Shown here piece after piece: positions 1 to 8,870 of a DNA stretch of 64,000 nt; positions within the stretch are counted from its first letter, which is position 1; each line of letters begins with the position of its first letter. This DNA is from Undibacterium paludis. Lineage in GTDB: Bacteria; Pseudomonadota; Gammaproteobacteria; Burkholderiales; Burkholderiaceae_D. The notes beneath the pieces are model-generated. The model did not search any database. It was not told the DNA's origin and was given only the letters and a program-made list of their open reading frames with translations. Location: NCBI RefSeq assembly GCF_022568815.1, contig NZ_JAKZHX010000001.1, positions 558,001-622,000 on the forward strand. The letters run 5' to 3'. A program made the position numbers and the translations under genes.

Positions 1-392
1 TGTCCTGAAAAAGTCTGTTCCTTTGGAGTACCAGGGCGCAATACTACGTCACGGCTTTCGCTTCCTTCAAACTTTGCCGCATCGAGGGTAGCAATAAATG
101 CCTTGGTCTTGGCGATGCGTGCCTGCAAGTCAGCAAAACTCTGCTCATTGTCTTCATAAGCCGGCAATTCTGCCTGCGCCAGACGTCCTGTTATACCTTT
201 GGCAAAATCCGCAGCAATCTGTACCTGGCGAGTCAGTGCAAACATGTCAGGAAACAAACGTGCCTGCAAAAGATTCTCTGCAGGAATATTCTTGGCAACG
301 GCATGTGCTTCAGCCTTTTTCAGTACTTCACTCAGGCTGTCAAGCATCTGGTTGATCACGGGAACAGATGCGGCGTACATGGAAATGGACAT
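1..392 (-). CDS. DUF1993 family protein, C-terminus outside window
   Basis: The leftward reading frame starts at ATG 392, seven bases after GGAGAG, and runs off the left edge. The N-terminus reads MSISMYAASVPVINQML and is followed by ARLFPDMFALTRQVQ and later SFADLQARIAKT. This pattern is typical of the DUF1993 family, small soluble helical proteins of unknown function related to the DinB-like four-helix fold. An internal Met at 380 is a weaker alternative start. It is a single gene here, separated by about 100 bases from the histidine kinase gene. Its function is not known. Confidence 0.8.
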   Translation of the reverse strand, partial: MSISMYAASVPVINQMLDSLSEVLKKAEAHAVAKNIPAENLLQARLFPDMFALTRQVQIAADFAKGITGRLAQAELPAYEDNEQSFADLQARIAKTKAFIATLDAAKFEGSESRDVVLRPGTPKEQTFSG

Positions 393-498
393 GGGACTCT
401 CCAGTCAGGTGGATAAACGGAGCTAGATTATAGGCCGTCTGCACTTTTTGCGTTTGGAACAGGTGATCAGGGACGGTTCGCATGAAAACTGCCGTCCA

Positions 499-1854
499 TT
501 AATAGCCAATCATTATTTCAAAGCTGGTCTCACCACTATCATTGAGCATCAGCTTGTGGCTGTAGCCGTGCCGGTTCAATACCTCACGCACAAACATCAG
601 GCCTATGCCCTGCCCGCCCCTTTTTGTCGTAAAAAATGGTGAAAACAACTGGCCCTGCGGCACGTCTGCCAGCAAACCGGCAGAATCAAGAATTGACAAT
701 TTGATGGAGCGGGAATCAGCATCACACTGCAAGGCCAGATGTACATAGGCTGGTCCGCGATGTCCGCTTCTTACAACAGTCTCCACCGCCTCGATCGCAT
801 TCTTGACGATATTCAACAGGGCCTGTTCCAGCAAGTGGGCATCGAACATCAATGCCGGTATGGCAGCACGTTCAGTCCAGGAAAACTCTATCCCCAGCTC
901 ATGACATTGCTGCCTGTACAGATGAACAATGCCATCCAGCATGGCTGCCAGGTCATGCGGTTTCAATTCCGGCTCAGGCATTTTGACAACACGGGTGAAT
1001 CTTTCTATGAACTCACCAAGATTGCCGTTGCGCTTTTTCACAGCCATGATGGCTGTACAAAAGTCTTCACTGTCTTCACGTCGCAATTGTCCACTGTAAT
1101 ACAGCAATGACTCCAGTACCGAGCCCGTAGCCGCCACCGTATTATTGACTTCATGCGCAAGCACGCGTATCAGTTTTTCATACGTGGCTTTTTCTGAATT
1201 GGCCAGTTCTGTCGTTATTTCGTCGACAAGGACAAAATCACGCCTGAAACCACGGTCAAGAAATTGACTGCGCTGGCAACGATAACGCCTGCCGCTGCTG
1301 TCAGCAAAAACCGTACTGTCACCTGACGCCAGTTCATTTAACCTGGCTATCAGGGCATGCCCCTTACCTTCTTCAGTCTCCAATAACTGCTGCAGGCTAT
1401 GCGCTTGGGCATCGCATATACCCAGTAAATCCTGGGCACTGGCATTCATCAGGCTGATCTTGTCATCGAAATCGAATACCATAACAGCAGTCGGTGTCGC
1501 CTCGAGCAGGCGATCGAGAAATCCGCGTTGCTCACCCAATTGCAGCCTTTCCTGGTACAGGGCTTCCAGCATGCGGTTGAACAGGGCAACCAGGCTGTTG
1601 ATTTCGGCATTGCTGTCTGGTTTGATGCGCGTCGCGTAATGCTCGTCCTGCAACAGGTCGTGGAACTGGCGGGCAAAGTCCATGGGCTGCAAAACCTTGT
1701 TGAGCAGCCATATGCCGAGACTCAGGCTGATCAGCAAGCCGGCCTCTATCGCAACGAGCAATAATGGCTGGTTCATATAATAGCTGAACCCCAGTATCAG
1801 GAAAACAGCATGAATGACCAGCAGGTAAGTCAGCAGGCGCCAGCGCAGGCTCAT
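499..1854 (-). CDS. Sensor histidine kinase (NtrY/PAS type)
   Basis: Inner-membrane sensor kinase of 451 aa. Two N-terminal membrane helices (about residues 8-25 and 31-51) are followed by a HAMP-like segment, a PAS-like region (about 110-175), and a DHp box with phospho-acceptor His234 in LAHEVNNTV. The ATPase domain shows an N box (NIVKNAIEA) and a G box (GGQGIGLMFVREV). The helices are separated by only a few residues, so stimulus sensing is probably within the membrane or cytoplasmic. The start overlaps the stop of the sigma-54 response regulator by four bases, so the two are translationally coupled and are very likely cognate partners. It is the last gene of the exporter operon that begins at 7786. 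The signal it senses is unknown; cell-envelope stress or an exporter substrate is a guess from context. Confidence 0.88.
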   Translation of the reverse strand: MSLRWRLLTYLLVIHAVFLILGFSYYMNQPLLLVAIEAGLLISLSLGIWLLNKVLQPMDFARQFHDLLQDEHYATRIKPDSNAEINSLVALFNRMLEALYQERLQLGEQRGFLDRLLEATPTAVMVFDFDDKISLMNASAQDLLGICDAQAHSLQQLLETEEGKGHALIARLNELASGDSTVFADSSGRRYRCQRSQFLDRGFRRDFVLVDEITTELANSEKATYEKLIRVLAHEVNNTVAATGSVLESLLYYSGQLRREDSEDFCTAIMAVKKRNGNLGEFIERFTRVVKMPEPELKPHDLAAMLDGIVHLYRQQCHELGIEFSWTERAAIPALMFDAHLLEQALLNIVKNAIEAVETVVRSGHRGPAYVHLALQCDADSRSIKLSILDSAGLLADVPQGQLFSPFFTTKRGGQGIGLMFVREVLNRHGYSHKLMLNDSGETSFEIMIGY

Positions 1855-3272
1855 GGCTGTTCCCTGCCATCTCCATCATGCTCGTCCATACCGTCATTGC
1901 TGCTGATCTGATGTTTTTCCAGCCGCCGGTATAGAGAAAAACGACTCAGTCCCAGGGCTTTGGCAACACGCGTGATATTGCCCTGGTGTTGTTCCATGGC
2001 TTTTTCTATCATCAGTTTTTCTACCTGGTCCAGGGTCATGCCATCGATAGTCAGTGCAGTCCCCTGCTCGTCTTCATGTTGTTCGGCAAAAAGAAAGTCC
2101 GCTTGTTCCAATACTGGTTTATCAACCAGCAAGAGCGTGCGCTCCAGGCATTGTCTGAGCTGGCGTATATTGCCTGGCCAGGCACGTGCACTGAGCCAGT
2201 TCAGGGCAGAAGGAGCAAGTCTGACGCTGCCCATGCCGTAACTGACCACCAGACGGTTCAGGAGCTGGTTAGCCAGCAGGGGAATATCGCTGCGTCTTTC
2301 GCGCAATGGCGGCAGACGCAAGGTAATCAGGTTCAGCCGGTAATACAGGTCTTCGCGAAACTCATTGCCGGCCACCAGTTCTGCCAGTTCACGATTAGTG
2401 GCTGAGATAATGCGTACATCAGCCTGTTCAATTTTACTGGCGCCCACGGCCTGGTAACTCTGGTTTTGCAAAACCCGCAGCAATTTCACCTGGTCATTAC
2501 GATTGAGTTCGCCGATTTCATCAAGAAATAAAGTCCCCTGATGCGCCGTGGCAAAATACCCTTTGCGGTCACTTTTGGCATCAGTGAATGCGCCTCTGAC
2601 ATGACCGAACATTTCACTTTCAAACAGACTGCTGGCGACCGCCCCCATGTTCACCTTGATGATGGGTTTGGCAGCACGTGGGCTGTTGCGATGTATGGCG
2701 TCTGCAATCAATTCCTTGCCGGTACCGCTTTCACCAAGTATCAGGACCGAGGCATTGGTCCTGGCGACCCGTCCTACTGTCGCCAGCACTTTCAGCAATT
2801 CAGGGTGCTCACCGATGATGTCGCTGAAATTGTATTGCTGGTCCAGCATCTGGCGATCAACACTGCCAGGTAGGGCGCCTTGTGCCAGATCCAGGGTGGA
2901 TCTGATCAATTCCTGCAGCTGGGTGTTACTCCAGGGCTTGGTAAAAAAGTCTGCTGCCCCCAGTTTGACTCCGCGCACAGCCAGGGCAATCGAACCCCAG
3001 GCTGTCATCAATAACACTGGCAAGGCGGGATAAAGGCGCTTGATATTTGCCAGCAGGGCCAAACCCTCTTCGCCCGTAGTCTGCAGAGAAAAATTCATGT
3101 CCTGCAAAACCAGGTCTATCTCCTGGGTCGCCAGTATCCGCATGGCTTGCTGCGGATCATCACAACTGATACTGGCATAGCCTGATTGTTTCAGCAACAA
3201 TGCCAAAGACACCAGCACCGAGCTGTCGTCATCTATGATCAGGATACGTGGGTTCGCTAATGCTGCTGACAT
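1851..3272 (-). CDS. NtrC-family sigma-54 response regulator
   Basis: A three-domain enhancer-binding protein. The receiver domain has the acidic patch IIDDD and phospho-Asp in VLQDMNF (about residue 58). The AAA+ sigma-54 domain has Walker A GESGTGKE and the sigma-54 contact loop as GAFTDA instead of GAFTGA, a variant also found in other family members. The C-terminal Fis-type helix-turn-helix reads NITRVAKALGLSRFSLYRR. I start it at ATG 3272; a longer TTG start at 3287 is possible. It overlaps the kinase gene by four bases. The sigma-54 promoter-like site at 7825-7839, upstream of the exporter genes in the same orientation, is the most likely target. The operon would then be positively autoregulated. 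Confidence 0.9.
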   Translation of the reverse strand: MSAALANPRILIIDDDSSVLVSLALLLKQSGYASISCDDPQQAMRILATQEIDLVLQDMNFSLQTTGEEGLALLANIKRLYPALPVLLMTAWGSIALAVRGVKLGAADFFTKPWSNTQLQELIRSTLDLAQGALPGSVDRQMLDQQYNFSDIIGEHPELLKVLATVGRVARTNASVLILGESGTGKELIADAIHRNSPRAAKPIIKVNMGAVASSLFESEMFGHVRGAFTDAKSDRKGYFATAHQGTLFLDEIGELNRNDQVKLLRVLQNQSYQAVGASKIEQADVRIISATNRELAELVAGNEFREDLYYRLNLITLRLPPLRERRSDIPLLANQLLNRLVVSYGMGSVRLAPSALNWLSARAWPGNIRQLRQCLERTLLLVDKPVLEQADFLFAEQHEDEQGTALTIDGMTLDQVEKLMIEKAMEQHQGNITRVAKALGLSRFSLYRRLEKHQISSNDGMDEHDGDGREQP

Positions 3273-3341
3273 GGCCTTCAATTGCAAATGAGTAAAAACA
3301 GGCTGCCTATCTTAAACGGTTTAGCGCCCGACCAAAACATA

Positions 3342-4544
3342 TTATTCATAATGCAAGGCCTGGGTTGGGCTAAGGCAGCTGGCGCGCCAGGCCGGATACA
3401 GGGAGCATAAAATGGAAATTGCATAGATCACCGCCATGGAGATCACGATAGCAACAGTGAATACCGTCCAGTTGATGGCTTCGCCCAAAACCCCGGTCAA
3501 TGGCAGTTGTATCAGTAATACCATCCCCGTCAGCATGGCGATGGAACTCAGCAATAATTGTTCTGTGACGATTTGCTGATAGATATGCCCGCTATGTGCA
3601 CCGATAGCACGGCGCAAGCCAATTTCAGGAATGCGTTGCGTGGTGTTCTGCCACAGTACGCCGAACAGGCCGAAACTGACCATGATAAGCAAGAAGGCTG
3701 CAATCACAGCCAGGATCACCAGGGGTACGGTGTCTTCTGTTATCCTGGATTGGCGCATATCTTTCAGTGGTGAAATCCGGTAACCCCAGTCGTTGCGTAT
3801 CAGCTTCAGTTGCTGACTCAGTTTTTCTTCAAAAGCGCGAGAGGTTCCTGGCTTGACCTTGATCAGGACAGTCTCCATGCGCCGTCCTTCAGTTGCCCTG
3901 GAGAAGCGCATGATGGAAAAATTTGTCGGCACCATGAATTCGCCTTTATTGCGAAAATCTTCAAACACGCCTGTGATGCGCAATAACTGGGCCTTTTTTG
4001 AACCTGGTTCAGTGTCAGAGACCAATTGCCCGACTGCGCGCTTGCCTGGAAACATGCTGTCAGCCAGGCGCTTGTTGATGATGATGGCCCTTTCTGGCCT
4101 GCCTTCGTCCTCCGACGAGAACCAGCGTCCATCGAGCAATTTCATTTTCAGGAGTGTCGGGGTTTCATCTGCCATTTCCGTCACATTCACATGGTATTCG
4201 GTTTTACTGTCAGGCAGGTACAGGTCAGAACGCCAGGTAGAATTGCTGTAAGGAGAATAATTGATAAAACCAACCTGTTCCACTTCAGGCAAAGCAGCCA
4301 GGCTGCGCTGGAAGTTTTCTGTCACGACGGGATCATTTTTTGGATTCATCTCGCCGGGACTCAACATCCTGACTGACCACACATCCTGGTATTCAAATCC
4401 GGTGGGCAAATGATAGAGCTGGAGATACCGGGTAGTCATCAGCGCCAGTCCGAAGACGACACAAAAAGCCAGCATTATTTCCAGGCTCAGCAAAAGATTC
4501 TTGAACTTGCGCTTCCAGATAGGTTTGAGTATATGAAAAAACAT
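3342..4544 (-). CDS. ABC transporter permease, MacB/FtsX type (first of two)
   Basis: A 400-aa membrane protein with one N-terminal helix (about residues 17-37), a large periplasmic MacB_PCD-like domain containing RAIIINKRLADSMFPG and RITGVFEDFRNKGEF, and three C-terminal helices forming an FtsX domain. Type VII ABC systems of this shape act as mechanotransmitters or tripartite exporters with a periplasmic adaptor and an outer-membrane channel. The start overlaps the preceding permease stop by one base (TAATG), so the pair is coupled and probably forms a heterodimer. No outer-membrane TolC-like gene is present nearby, so the channel would have to be encoded elsewhere. The substrate cannot be told from sequence. 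Confidence 0.87.
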   Translation of the reverse strand: MFFHILKPIWKRKFKNLLLSLEIMLAFCVVFGLALMTTRYLQLYHLPTGFEYQDVWSVRMLSPGEMNPKNDPVVTENFQRSLAALPEVEQVGFINYSPYSNSTWRSDLYLPDSKTEYHVNVTEMADETPTLLKMKLLDGRWFSSEDEGRPERAIIINKRLADSMFPGKRAVGQLVSDTEPGSKKAQLLRITGVFEDFRNKGEFMVPTNFSIMRFSRATEGRRMETVLIKVKPGTSRAFEEKLSQQLKLIRNDWGYRISPLKDMRQSRITEDTVPLVILAVIAAFLLIMVSFGLFGVLWQNTTQRIPEIGLRRAIGAHSGHIYQQIVTEQLLLSSIAMLTGMVLLIQLPLTGVLGEAINWTVFTVAIVISMAVIYAISILCSLYPAWRASCLSPTQALHYE

Positions 4545-5779
4545 TATGCTGTTCCTTTCAGGGCAAGCACGGGATCAAGGCGTGACATTTTCCACGCCGG
4601 GATTACGCCGGAAAAAACGCCAAACACAACGGCAATCGCAAAACCGTATACAAACACCATGAAACTCAAGTCGACTTTCATGTATGGGACCAGATTGGCG
4701 TTGCTGAGCCAGATCAGTGTCAGCTTGGTGAATACCAATCCCAGCGCACCACCAAACAGGCACAGCAGGATGTTTTCCATGACAAACTGCTTGACCAGTT
4801 CACGGCTGCTGGCGCCAAAGGCCTTGCGTACACCTATCTCGGCTGCCCTCTCCATGATGCGGCCAGAATTCAGGTTGACCAGGTTCAGGGCCGGCAAGAG
4901 CATGAACAGCAGCATGGCAAGCACTACTCCTGCCAGCAATTCTGCGGCGCCTGAATCAGCAACTTCACTGCGATTCATGATGCCCCTGGCAAAAAAATCG
5001 AGTTTGCCATCTGCCCAGAGATAGGTGTGCTCCCAGTGATTGGGTTCGTCGGCATTGATTTGCTTGACGACCTGGAGAAGCTCATCCTTGATCATGGGTA
5101 AATCTGCTGCACTTTTACCCATCAGCATCGCTGTGAAGTCCCCGGTATATTGATCACGGTATTGTGAGGAAGGGAAAGTAGTCACGGGCACCCAGATGTC
5201 AGCATAGGCATTGAGATGCATGACGTCTTCGACGACCCCGATGATTTCAAAATGCTGGCTGCCGACATTGATTTTCTTGCCCACTGCAGCTTCATGCCCG
5301 AACAGTTTTTTTGCCGTGCTCTCATTGATAACGGCAACAAAGCGCCCCTGCTTGACATCCCCCTCATCAGGAACTCTTCCGGACAAAACCTTGAAGTCGA
5401 GTATCTGCCAGTATTCTGCATCCGCGCGACGCATCATGACCTCGTTGACGCTATCTCGCTGATAAACAGAGACAGGTTCAGGGCCGGTTACTCCTGCCAC
5501 TTTTTCCACTGTCTTCATTTTGCGCAGATATTGATCAATCACTTTGTAACCTAATGGGCTTCTCATCGTATTGTTCTTGCTGCTCTGTGTAATCGCATCT
5601 GTTTGCAGGAAACGTACACTCTTGCCTTCAACACCTGTGGGATAAAATGTCGTTTGTAAAATCGCTGTCACCACCAGCAGGACTACCATAGTCAAGACTA
5701 TGCACAGCAGGTTGATGGCGGTGAACAGTTTGCGCCGCATATACACCTTGCAGGCGATCTGGAAATAATTCTTCAGCAT
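4544..5779 (-). CDS. ABC transporter permease, MacB/FtsX type (second of two)
   Basis: A 411-aa paralogue of the neighbouring permease with the same layout: one N-terminal helix, a periplasmic MacB_PCD-like domain (contains RFVAVINESTAKKLFG and FEIIGVVEDVMHL) and three C-terminal helices ending with the family-typical IPAWKMSRLDPVLALK. The segment AAEIGVRKAFGAS before the second helix is the FtsX-type coupling region that contacts the ATPase. It lies nine bases downstream of the ATPase gene and is coupled to the other permease. Two different permeases for one ATPase point to a heterodimeric exporter, unlike homodimeric MacB. Confidence 0.87.
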   Translation of the reverse strand: MLKNYFQIACKVYMRRKLFTAINLLCIVLTMVVLLVVTAILQTTFYPTGVEGKSVRFLQTDAITQSSKNNTMRSPLGYKVIDQYLRKMKTVEKVAGVTGPEPVSVYQRDSVNEVMMRRADAEYWQILDFKVLSGRVPDEGDVKQGRFVAVINESTAKKLFGHEAAVGKKINVGSQHFEIIGVVEDVMHLNAYADIWVPVTTFPSSQYRDQYTGDFTAMLMGKSAADLPMIKDELLQVVKQINADEPNHWEHTYLWADGKLDFFARGIMNRSEVADSGAAELLAGVVLAMLLFMLLPALNLVNLNSGRIMERAAEIGVRKAFGASSRELVKQFVMENILLCLFGGALGLVFTKLTLIWLSNANLVPYMKVDLSFMVFVYGFAIAVVFGVFSGVIPAWKMSRLDPVLALKGTA

Positions 5780-5788
5780 GGCTAACTC

Positions 5789-6451
5789 CTAAGCAACCAG
5801 CTGGCCGTCGAATACCCGGACTATGCGCCCACCCTGCTTGGCCTGCTGTTCATCATGTGTGACCATGACCACGGTCGTCCCTTCATGATTGAGCTTGAGC
5901 ATGATATCCATGACCTCTGCCCCCATATGGCTATCCAGGTTGCCGGTAGGTTCGTCCGCCAGCAAAACACCGGGACGCCCGACCATGGCCCTGGCAATGG
6001 CTACCCTCTGCTGCTGCCCGCCCGACAATTGATTCGGGTAATGATCGATGCGCGCAGAAAGCCCCACTTTTGCCAGTGCCTCTTCTGCCAGCCTGCGGCG
6101 CTCTTTTGCGCTGCTGGAACGGTACAGCAGAGGCAGTTCCACATTATCGATAACCCGCAAATCATTGATCAGGTGGAAGCTTTGGAAGATGAAGCCAAAA
6201 GTACGGTTGCGAAAACTGGCCAGTTCCTTGTCACGCCAGACTTTCATTTCTTTACCATCCACGGCAATCTTTCCCTGACCCGGCCTGTCGAGCAAGCCGA
6301 TCAGGTTCAGCAAGGTGCTTTTACCGCAACCGCTGGGGCCCATGATGGAAACAAATTCCCCTTTCTTCACATGCAGGTTGATATCGCGCAAAGCCATGGT
6401 TTCCACTTTGTCGGTCTGATAGGTCTTGCTGATGTTTTCCAGTCTGATCAT
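5789..6451 (-). CDS. ABC transporter ATP-binding protein, MacB/LolD type
   Basis: A 220-aa cytoplasmic ATPase with all nucleotide-binding motifs: Walker A GPSGCGKST, Q loop in FIFQSFHLI, signature LSGGQQQRVAIARAM, Walker B VLLADEPTGNLDS and the H loop VTHD. This is the usual length and pattern for the LolD/MacB branch that powers FtsX-type permeases. It is placed between the adaptor and the two permeases in one leftward operon. The 87-base gap upstream holds a short T-rich direct duplication (TTTTCTTGTCTTTG-like on the plus strand, 6464-6494). Confidence 0.93.
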   Translation of the reverse strand: MIRLENISKTYQTDKVETMALRDINLHVKKGEFVSIMGPSGCGKSTLLNLIGLLDRPGQGKIAVDGKEMKVWRDKELASFRNRTFGFIFQSFHLINDLRVIDNVELPLLYRSSSAKERRRLAEEALAKVGLSARIDHYPNQLSGGQQQRVAIARAMVGRPGVLLADEPTGNLDSHMGAEVMDIMLKLNHEGTTVVMVTHDEQQAKQGGRIVRVFDGQLVA

Positions 6452-6538
6452 TGCCTTGTCCTTGTTTTCTTGTCTTTGTTTTCTTGTCTTTGGTCATTCA
6501 TGCCAGCCACCGCAGCCTATGGCGGCAGCGTTTATGAT

Positions 6539-7786
6539 TCATTGTGAAACACGGAAATTTTCAAGATGCTTGAGATGACTGACATCTGAAATCACCAGCC
6601 TGTCACCAACTTTCGCCCCCTGTAATACCTCTACCACTTTACTGTCACCGAGACCGATTTCCACACTGCGCTTTACTGCCCGCCCCGCTTCCAGCACATA
6701 CAAATCCTGTCTGCCCCGGCCATTGATGGCAGGCCCGCTGTCGACTATCATGCTGCGGGATTTCTGTTCGGTAATGATATTGACTTCCACCCGCAATTTA
6801 TGACGCAAGGCAGGGTGACTGGGTTGCACCAGGCTGACGATCAGCTTCACGGTGCCATTCTGTATCTCGGGCAGGATGGTTTGCACTTCACCACCCAGAA
6901 TTTGTCCACTGTATTCCACCCTGACTTTCTGGCCAGGGTTGAGGTAGCGAGCATAAAAATCAGAAACGGTAGCCTCCACCTTGAAGTTGCTCAGCTCCGA
7001 CACTTTCGCAATCAGTTGCCCGGTATTGACGCTGGCTCCTTCATCGGCCAGCATCCAGGTCAGCAGACCGTCAAAAGGCGCTTTGACCTGGGTTTGTTCC
7101 AGCAATCGCTGTTGCTGCTCCATCTGTTTCTGGAAGATCGATTTTTGCAGGCGTCCTGCTTCTATATTGCTTTGCGTGGTGCGCCGGGTATCAATCAGGG
7201 TTTCCTTGTGCTGGCGTATCTGTACTTCATTGCGCTTGACTGCCAGCTCTGCCGCCTGCAAATCCACAGCTGAGGTGATACCTACCGGGCCGAGTTTCTG
7301 GTAACGCGCGAGTTTGACTTTATTGCTGGCAAGATCAAGCTCCAGCAATTCAATCTCGCTGGCGACTTTTTTCAGGCTGGCGTCCATTTCCAGCGCCAGT
7401 ACCTGACTCTTGATATCCTGCTGGGAAATCTGTTCACGCAAATTGTCTATGGCCAGGCGTATGGTATGGTCGTCCAGCACCATCAGCAATTCACCTGCTT
7501 TTACTGTCTGGCCAGCCTTGGCAACGACTTTGCTGATGCGTGACTGATGCGGACTGGATAATTGCTCTTCATGCACCGGGATGACCACACCGGCAGCATT
7601 GATGGTATTGTCGACCGCGCCCATACGCACCTCGGCAATACGGATTTCCCCCAGACTGACGCCCGGACTGATGACACGATTGAGTCCCCAGGCCGCCCCC
7701 GTCAAGCCAATAGCGGCCATAGCCAGCAGCAAGAAAGTTTTGCGCCGGCGCTTATTGAGCGTGTTCTTGCTGATGAGCTGATCCAT
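6539..7786 (-). CDS. HlyD/MacA-family periplasmic adaptor
   Basis: A membrane-fusion protein of about 415 aa. An N-terminal anchor helix (KTFLLLAMAAIGLTGAAW) is followed by a biotinyl-lipoyl-like half (VVAKAGQTVKAGELLMVLDD), a long alpha-helical hairpin with coiled-coil character, the second lipoyl half (TQVKAPFDGLLTWMLADEG) and a beta-barrel domain. I choose ATG 7786 over the longer frame from 7852 because a sigma-54 promoter-like element at 7825-7839 would otherwise lie inside the coding region. It is the first gene of the operon adaptor-ATPase-permease-permease-regulator-kinase and would link the permeases to an outer-membrane channel. Confidence 0.86.
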   Translation of the reverse strand: MDQLISKNTLNKRRRKTFLLLAMAAIGLTGAAWGLNRVISPGVSLGEIRIAEVRMGAVDNTINAAGVVIPVHEEQLSSPHQSRISKVVAKAGQTVKAGELLMVLDDHTIRLAIDNLREQISQQDIKSQVLALEMDASLKKVASEIELLELDLASNKVKLARYQKLGPVGITSAVDLQAAELAVKRNEVQIRQHKETLIDTRRTTQSNIEAGRLQKSIFQKQMEQQQRLLEQTQVKAPFDGLLTWMLADEGASVNTGQLIAKVSELSNFKVEATVSDFYARYLNPGQKVRVEYSGQILGGEVQTILPEIQNGTVKLIVSLVQPSHPALRHKLRVEVNIITEQKSRSMIVDSGPAINGRGRQDLYVLEAGRAVKRSVEIGLGDSKVVEVLQGAKVGDRLVISDVSHLKHLENFRVSQ

Positions 7787-7824
7787 GTCTGCAACCTGAT
7801 ATAAGTAAATTCCTGCATCAGGTT

Positions 7825-7840
7825 TGCAAGCGCTGTGCCT
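7825..7840 (-). promoter_or_regulatory. Sigma-54 promoter (-24/-12) of the exporter operon
   Basis: On the minus strand the sequence reads AGGCACAGCGCTTGCA. This matches the TGGCACG-N4-TTGCA consensus at the essential GG and GC with the correct 10-base separation. Transcription would start near 7814, 28 bases before ATG 7786. The operon itself encodes a sigma-54 activator, which makes the match more credible. Confidence 0.65.
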
Positions 7841-7927
7841 GCACGCAAACATTAAATTAAATTATTTAAAATCAATAACTTAATTCAACATTTCAGATTC
7901 ATGACAGATACATTGCATGCGGATTTT

Positions 7928-7941
7928 GTTCGCAGGCGAAC
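7928..7941. promoter_or_regulatory. Perfect palindrome, possible activator site upstream of exporter promoter
   Basis: GTTCGCAGGCGAAC is a 6-2-6 perfect inverted repeat centred about 120 bases upstream of the predicted sigma-54 start near 7814. That is the normal distance for an enhancer bound by an NtrC-type regulator. A partial half-site (GTGCGAAT) follows about 18 bases later. Binding by the response regulator at 1851-3272 is inferred only. Confidence 0.35.
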
Positions 7942-7975
7942 GCGGATGTGCGAATTAGCACACCGGACGTAACAG

Positions 7976-8014
7976 TAAAAAGAAAAACCCCGGCGCCATT
8001 GAAGACAACCGGGG
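7976..8014 (-). terminator. Intrinsic terminator of ompW
   Basis: Read on the minus strand, CCCCGG at 8014-8009 pairs with CCGGGG at 7993-7988 and is followed by a T-rich tract (TTTTTCTTTTT). It lies about 50 bases after the ompW stop codon in the right orientation. Confidence 0.8.
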
Positions 8015-8065
8015 AAACATGAAAGCATTTTTTGTCGTTTATAAATTCAGGAAATCGTCGCTCGA

Positions 8066-8680
8066 TCAGAAACGATAACCAACACCAATGCCGACCAGCC
8101 ATGGATCGACTTTGACCGCACTGACTTTGCTGCCATTGATCATCACGTCACTGCGTATCTGTACTTTTTTCACATCCAGATTCAGTGACCAGTTCTTGTC
8201 GAGCTTGAAGTCGATACCTGCCTGTACAGCCAGACCGACACTGCTGTTTTCCAGATCGCCGGTGCCCTTGAGCAGGTTGACGTCAGAAATGCGTGTGTAA
8301 TTAATACCAGCGCCAATATATGGATTGATTTTCGCGTCTGGCGCAAAATGGTATTGTGCAGTCAGCGTTGGCGGCAGGTGCTTGAAGGAACCGATGATGA
8401 CGCCATCGAGCTTAACGTCATGTTTCTGCGGATAAGTCAGTATCAACTCTGCCGACCAGTTTGGTGTGAAGTAATAAGTGAAATCGACTTCAGGGATTTC
8501 TTTGCTGTCCACACTGATGCGGTCTGCTGCGCCAACACCGGCGACAGGATCAGAGCCATTGGCCGGGGCAATATTGACCAGGCGGGCACGTACTTGCCAG
8601 GGACTTTGCTCTTGCGCCATCGCTTGTGTTGCAGTAAAACCGATGCTAGCCAGAGCAATTGCCATTACTATTTTTTTCAT
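8066..8680 (-). CDS. ompW: OmpW-family outer-membrane protein
   Basis: A 204-aa outer-membrane beta-barrel. A signal peptide (MKKIVMAIALASIGFTATQAMA) is followed by WQVRARLVNIAP near the mature N-terminus, the hallmark of OmpW, then alternating strands such as PTLTAQYHFAP and NPYIGAGINYT, and a C-terminal aromatic residue (VGYRF) for BAM-dependent insertion. OmpW forms a small eight-stranded barrel with a hydrophobic channel. ATG 8680 is chosen because the signal peptide starts there and AAAGGAAA lies just upstream; an in-frame Met at 8707 is an alternative. An FNR-like box lies upstream, in keeping with oxygen control of ompW in other proteobacteria. Confidence 0.92.
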   Translation of the reverse strand: MKKIVMAIALASIGFTATQAMAQEQSPWQVRARLVNIAPANGSDPVAGVGAADRISVDSKEIPEVDFTYYFTPNWSAELILTYPQKHDVKLDGVIIGSFKHLPPTLTAQYHFAPDAKINPYIGAGINYTRISDVNLLKGTGDLENSSVGLAVQAGIDFKLDKNWSLNLDVKKVQIRSDVMINGSKVSAVKVDPWLVGIGVGYRF

Positions 8681-8748
8681 TTTGATTTCCTTTGGTTTCG
8701 TTATCAACAGTGATGGAGAAAGTGTAAATCCCTGCTAACTGCATGGGA

Positions 8749-8762
8749 TTGAGCTACATCAA
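8749..8762. promoter_or_regulatory. FNR/ANR-like box upstream of ompW
   Basis: TTGAGCTACATCAA matches the FNR consensus TTGAT-N4-ATCAA at nine of ten specified positions. It lies 69 bases upstream of the ompW start codon, which fits class II placement near -41.5 if transcription begins near 8714. Confidence 0.45.
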
Positions 8763-8870
8763 CGATGGTGCGCAGCACAAAATTTGCATAAATTTGGCAA
8801 AATACGCCTGTCCCTGCCTGCTTGAGGTATCCTTGCAGGCATTGTCATCACCTCTGAAAAATCAACAAAA

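Noticed and set aside
471..497. GGACGG/CCGTCC repeat after the histidine kinase as terminator
   Set aside because: The hairpin has a 15-base loop and no T tract on the transcribed side.
1851..3272. GAFTDA loop as a sign of a non-functional sigma-54 activator
   Set aside because: GAFTDA occurs in otherwise normal members of the family and all other motifs are present.
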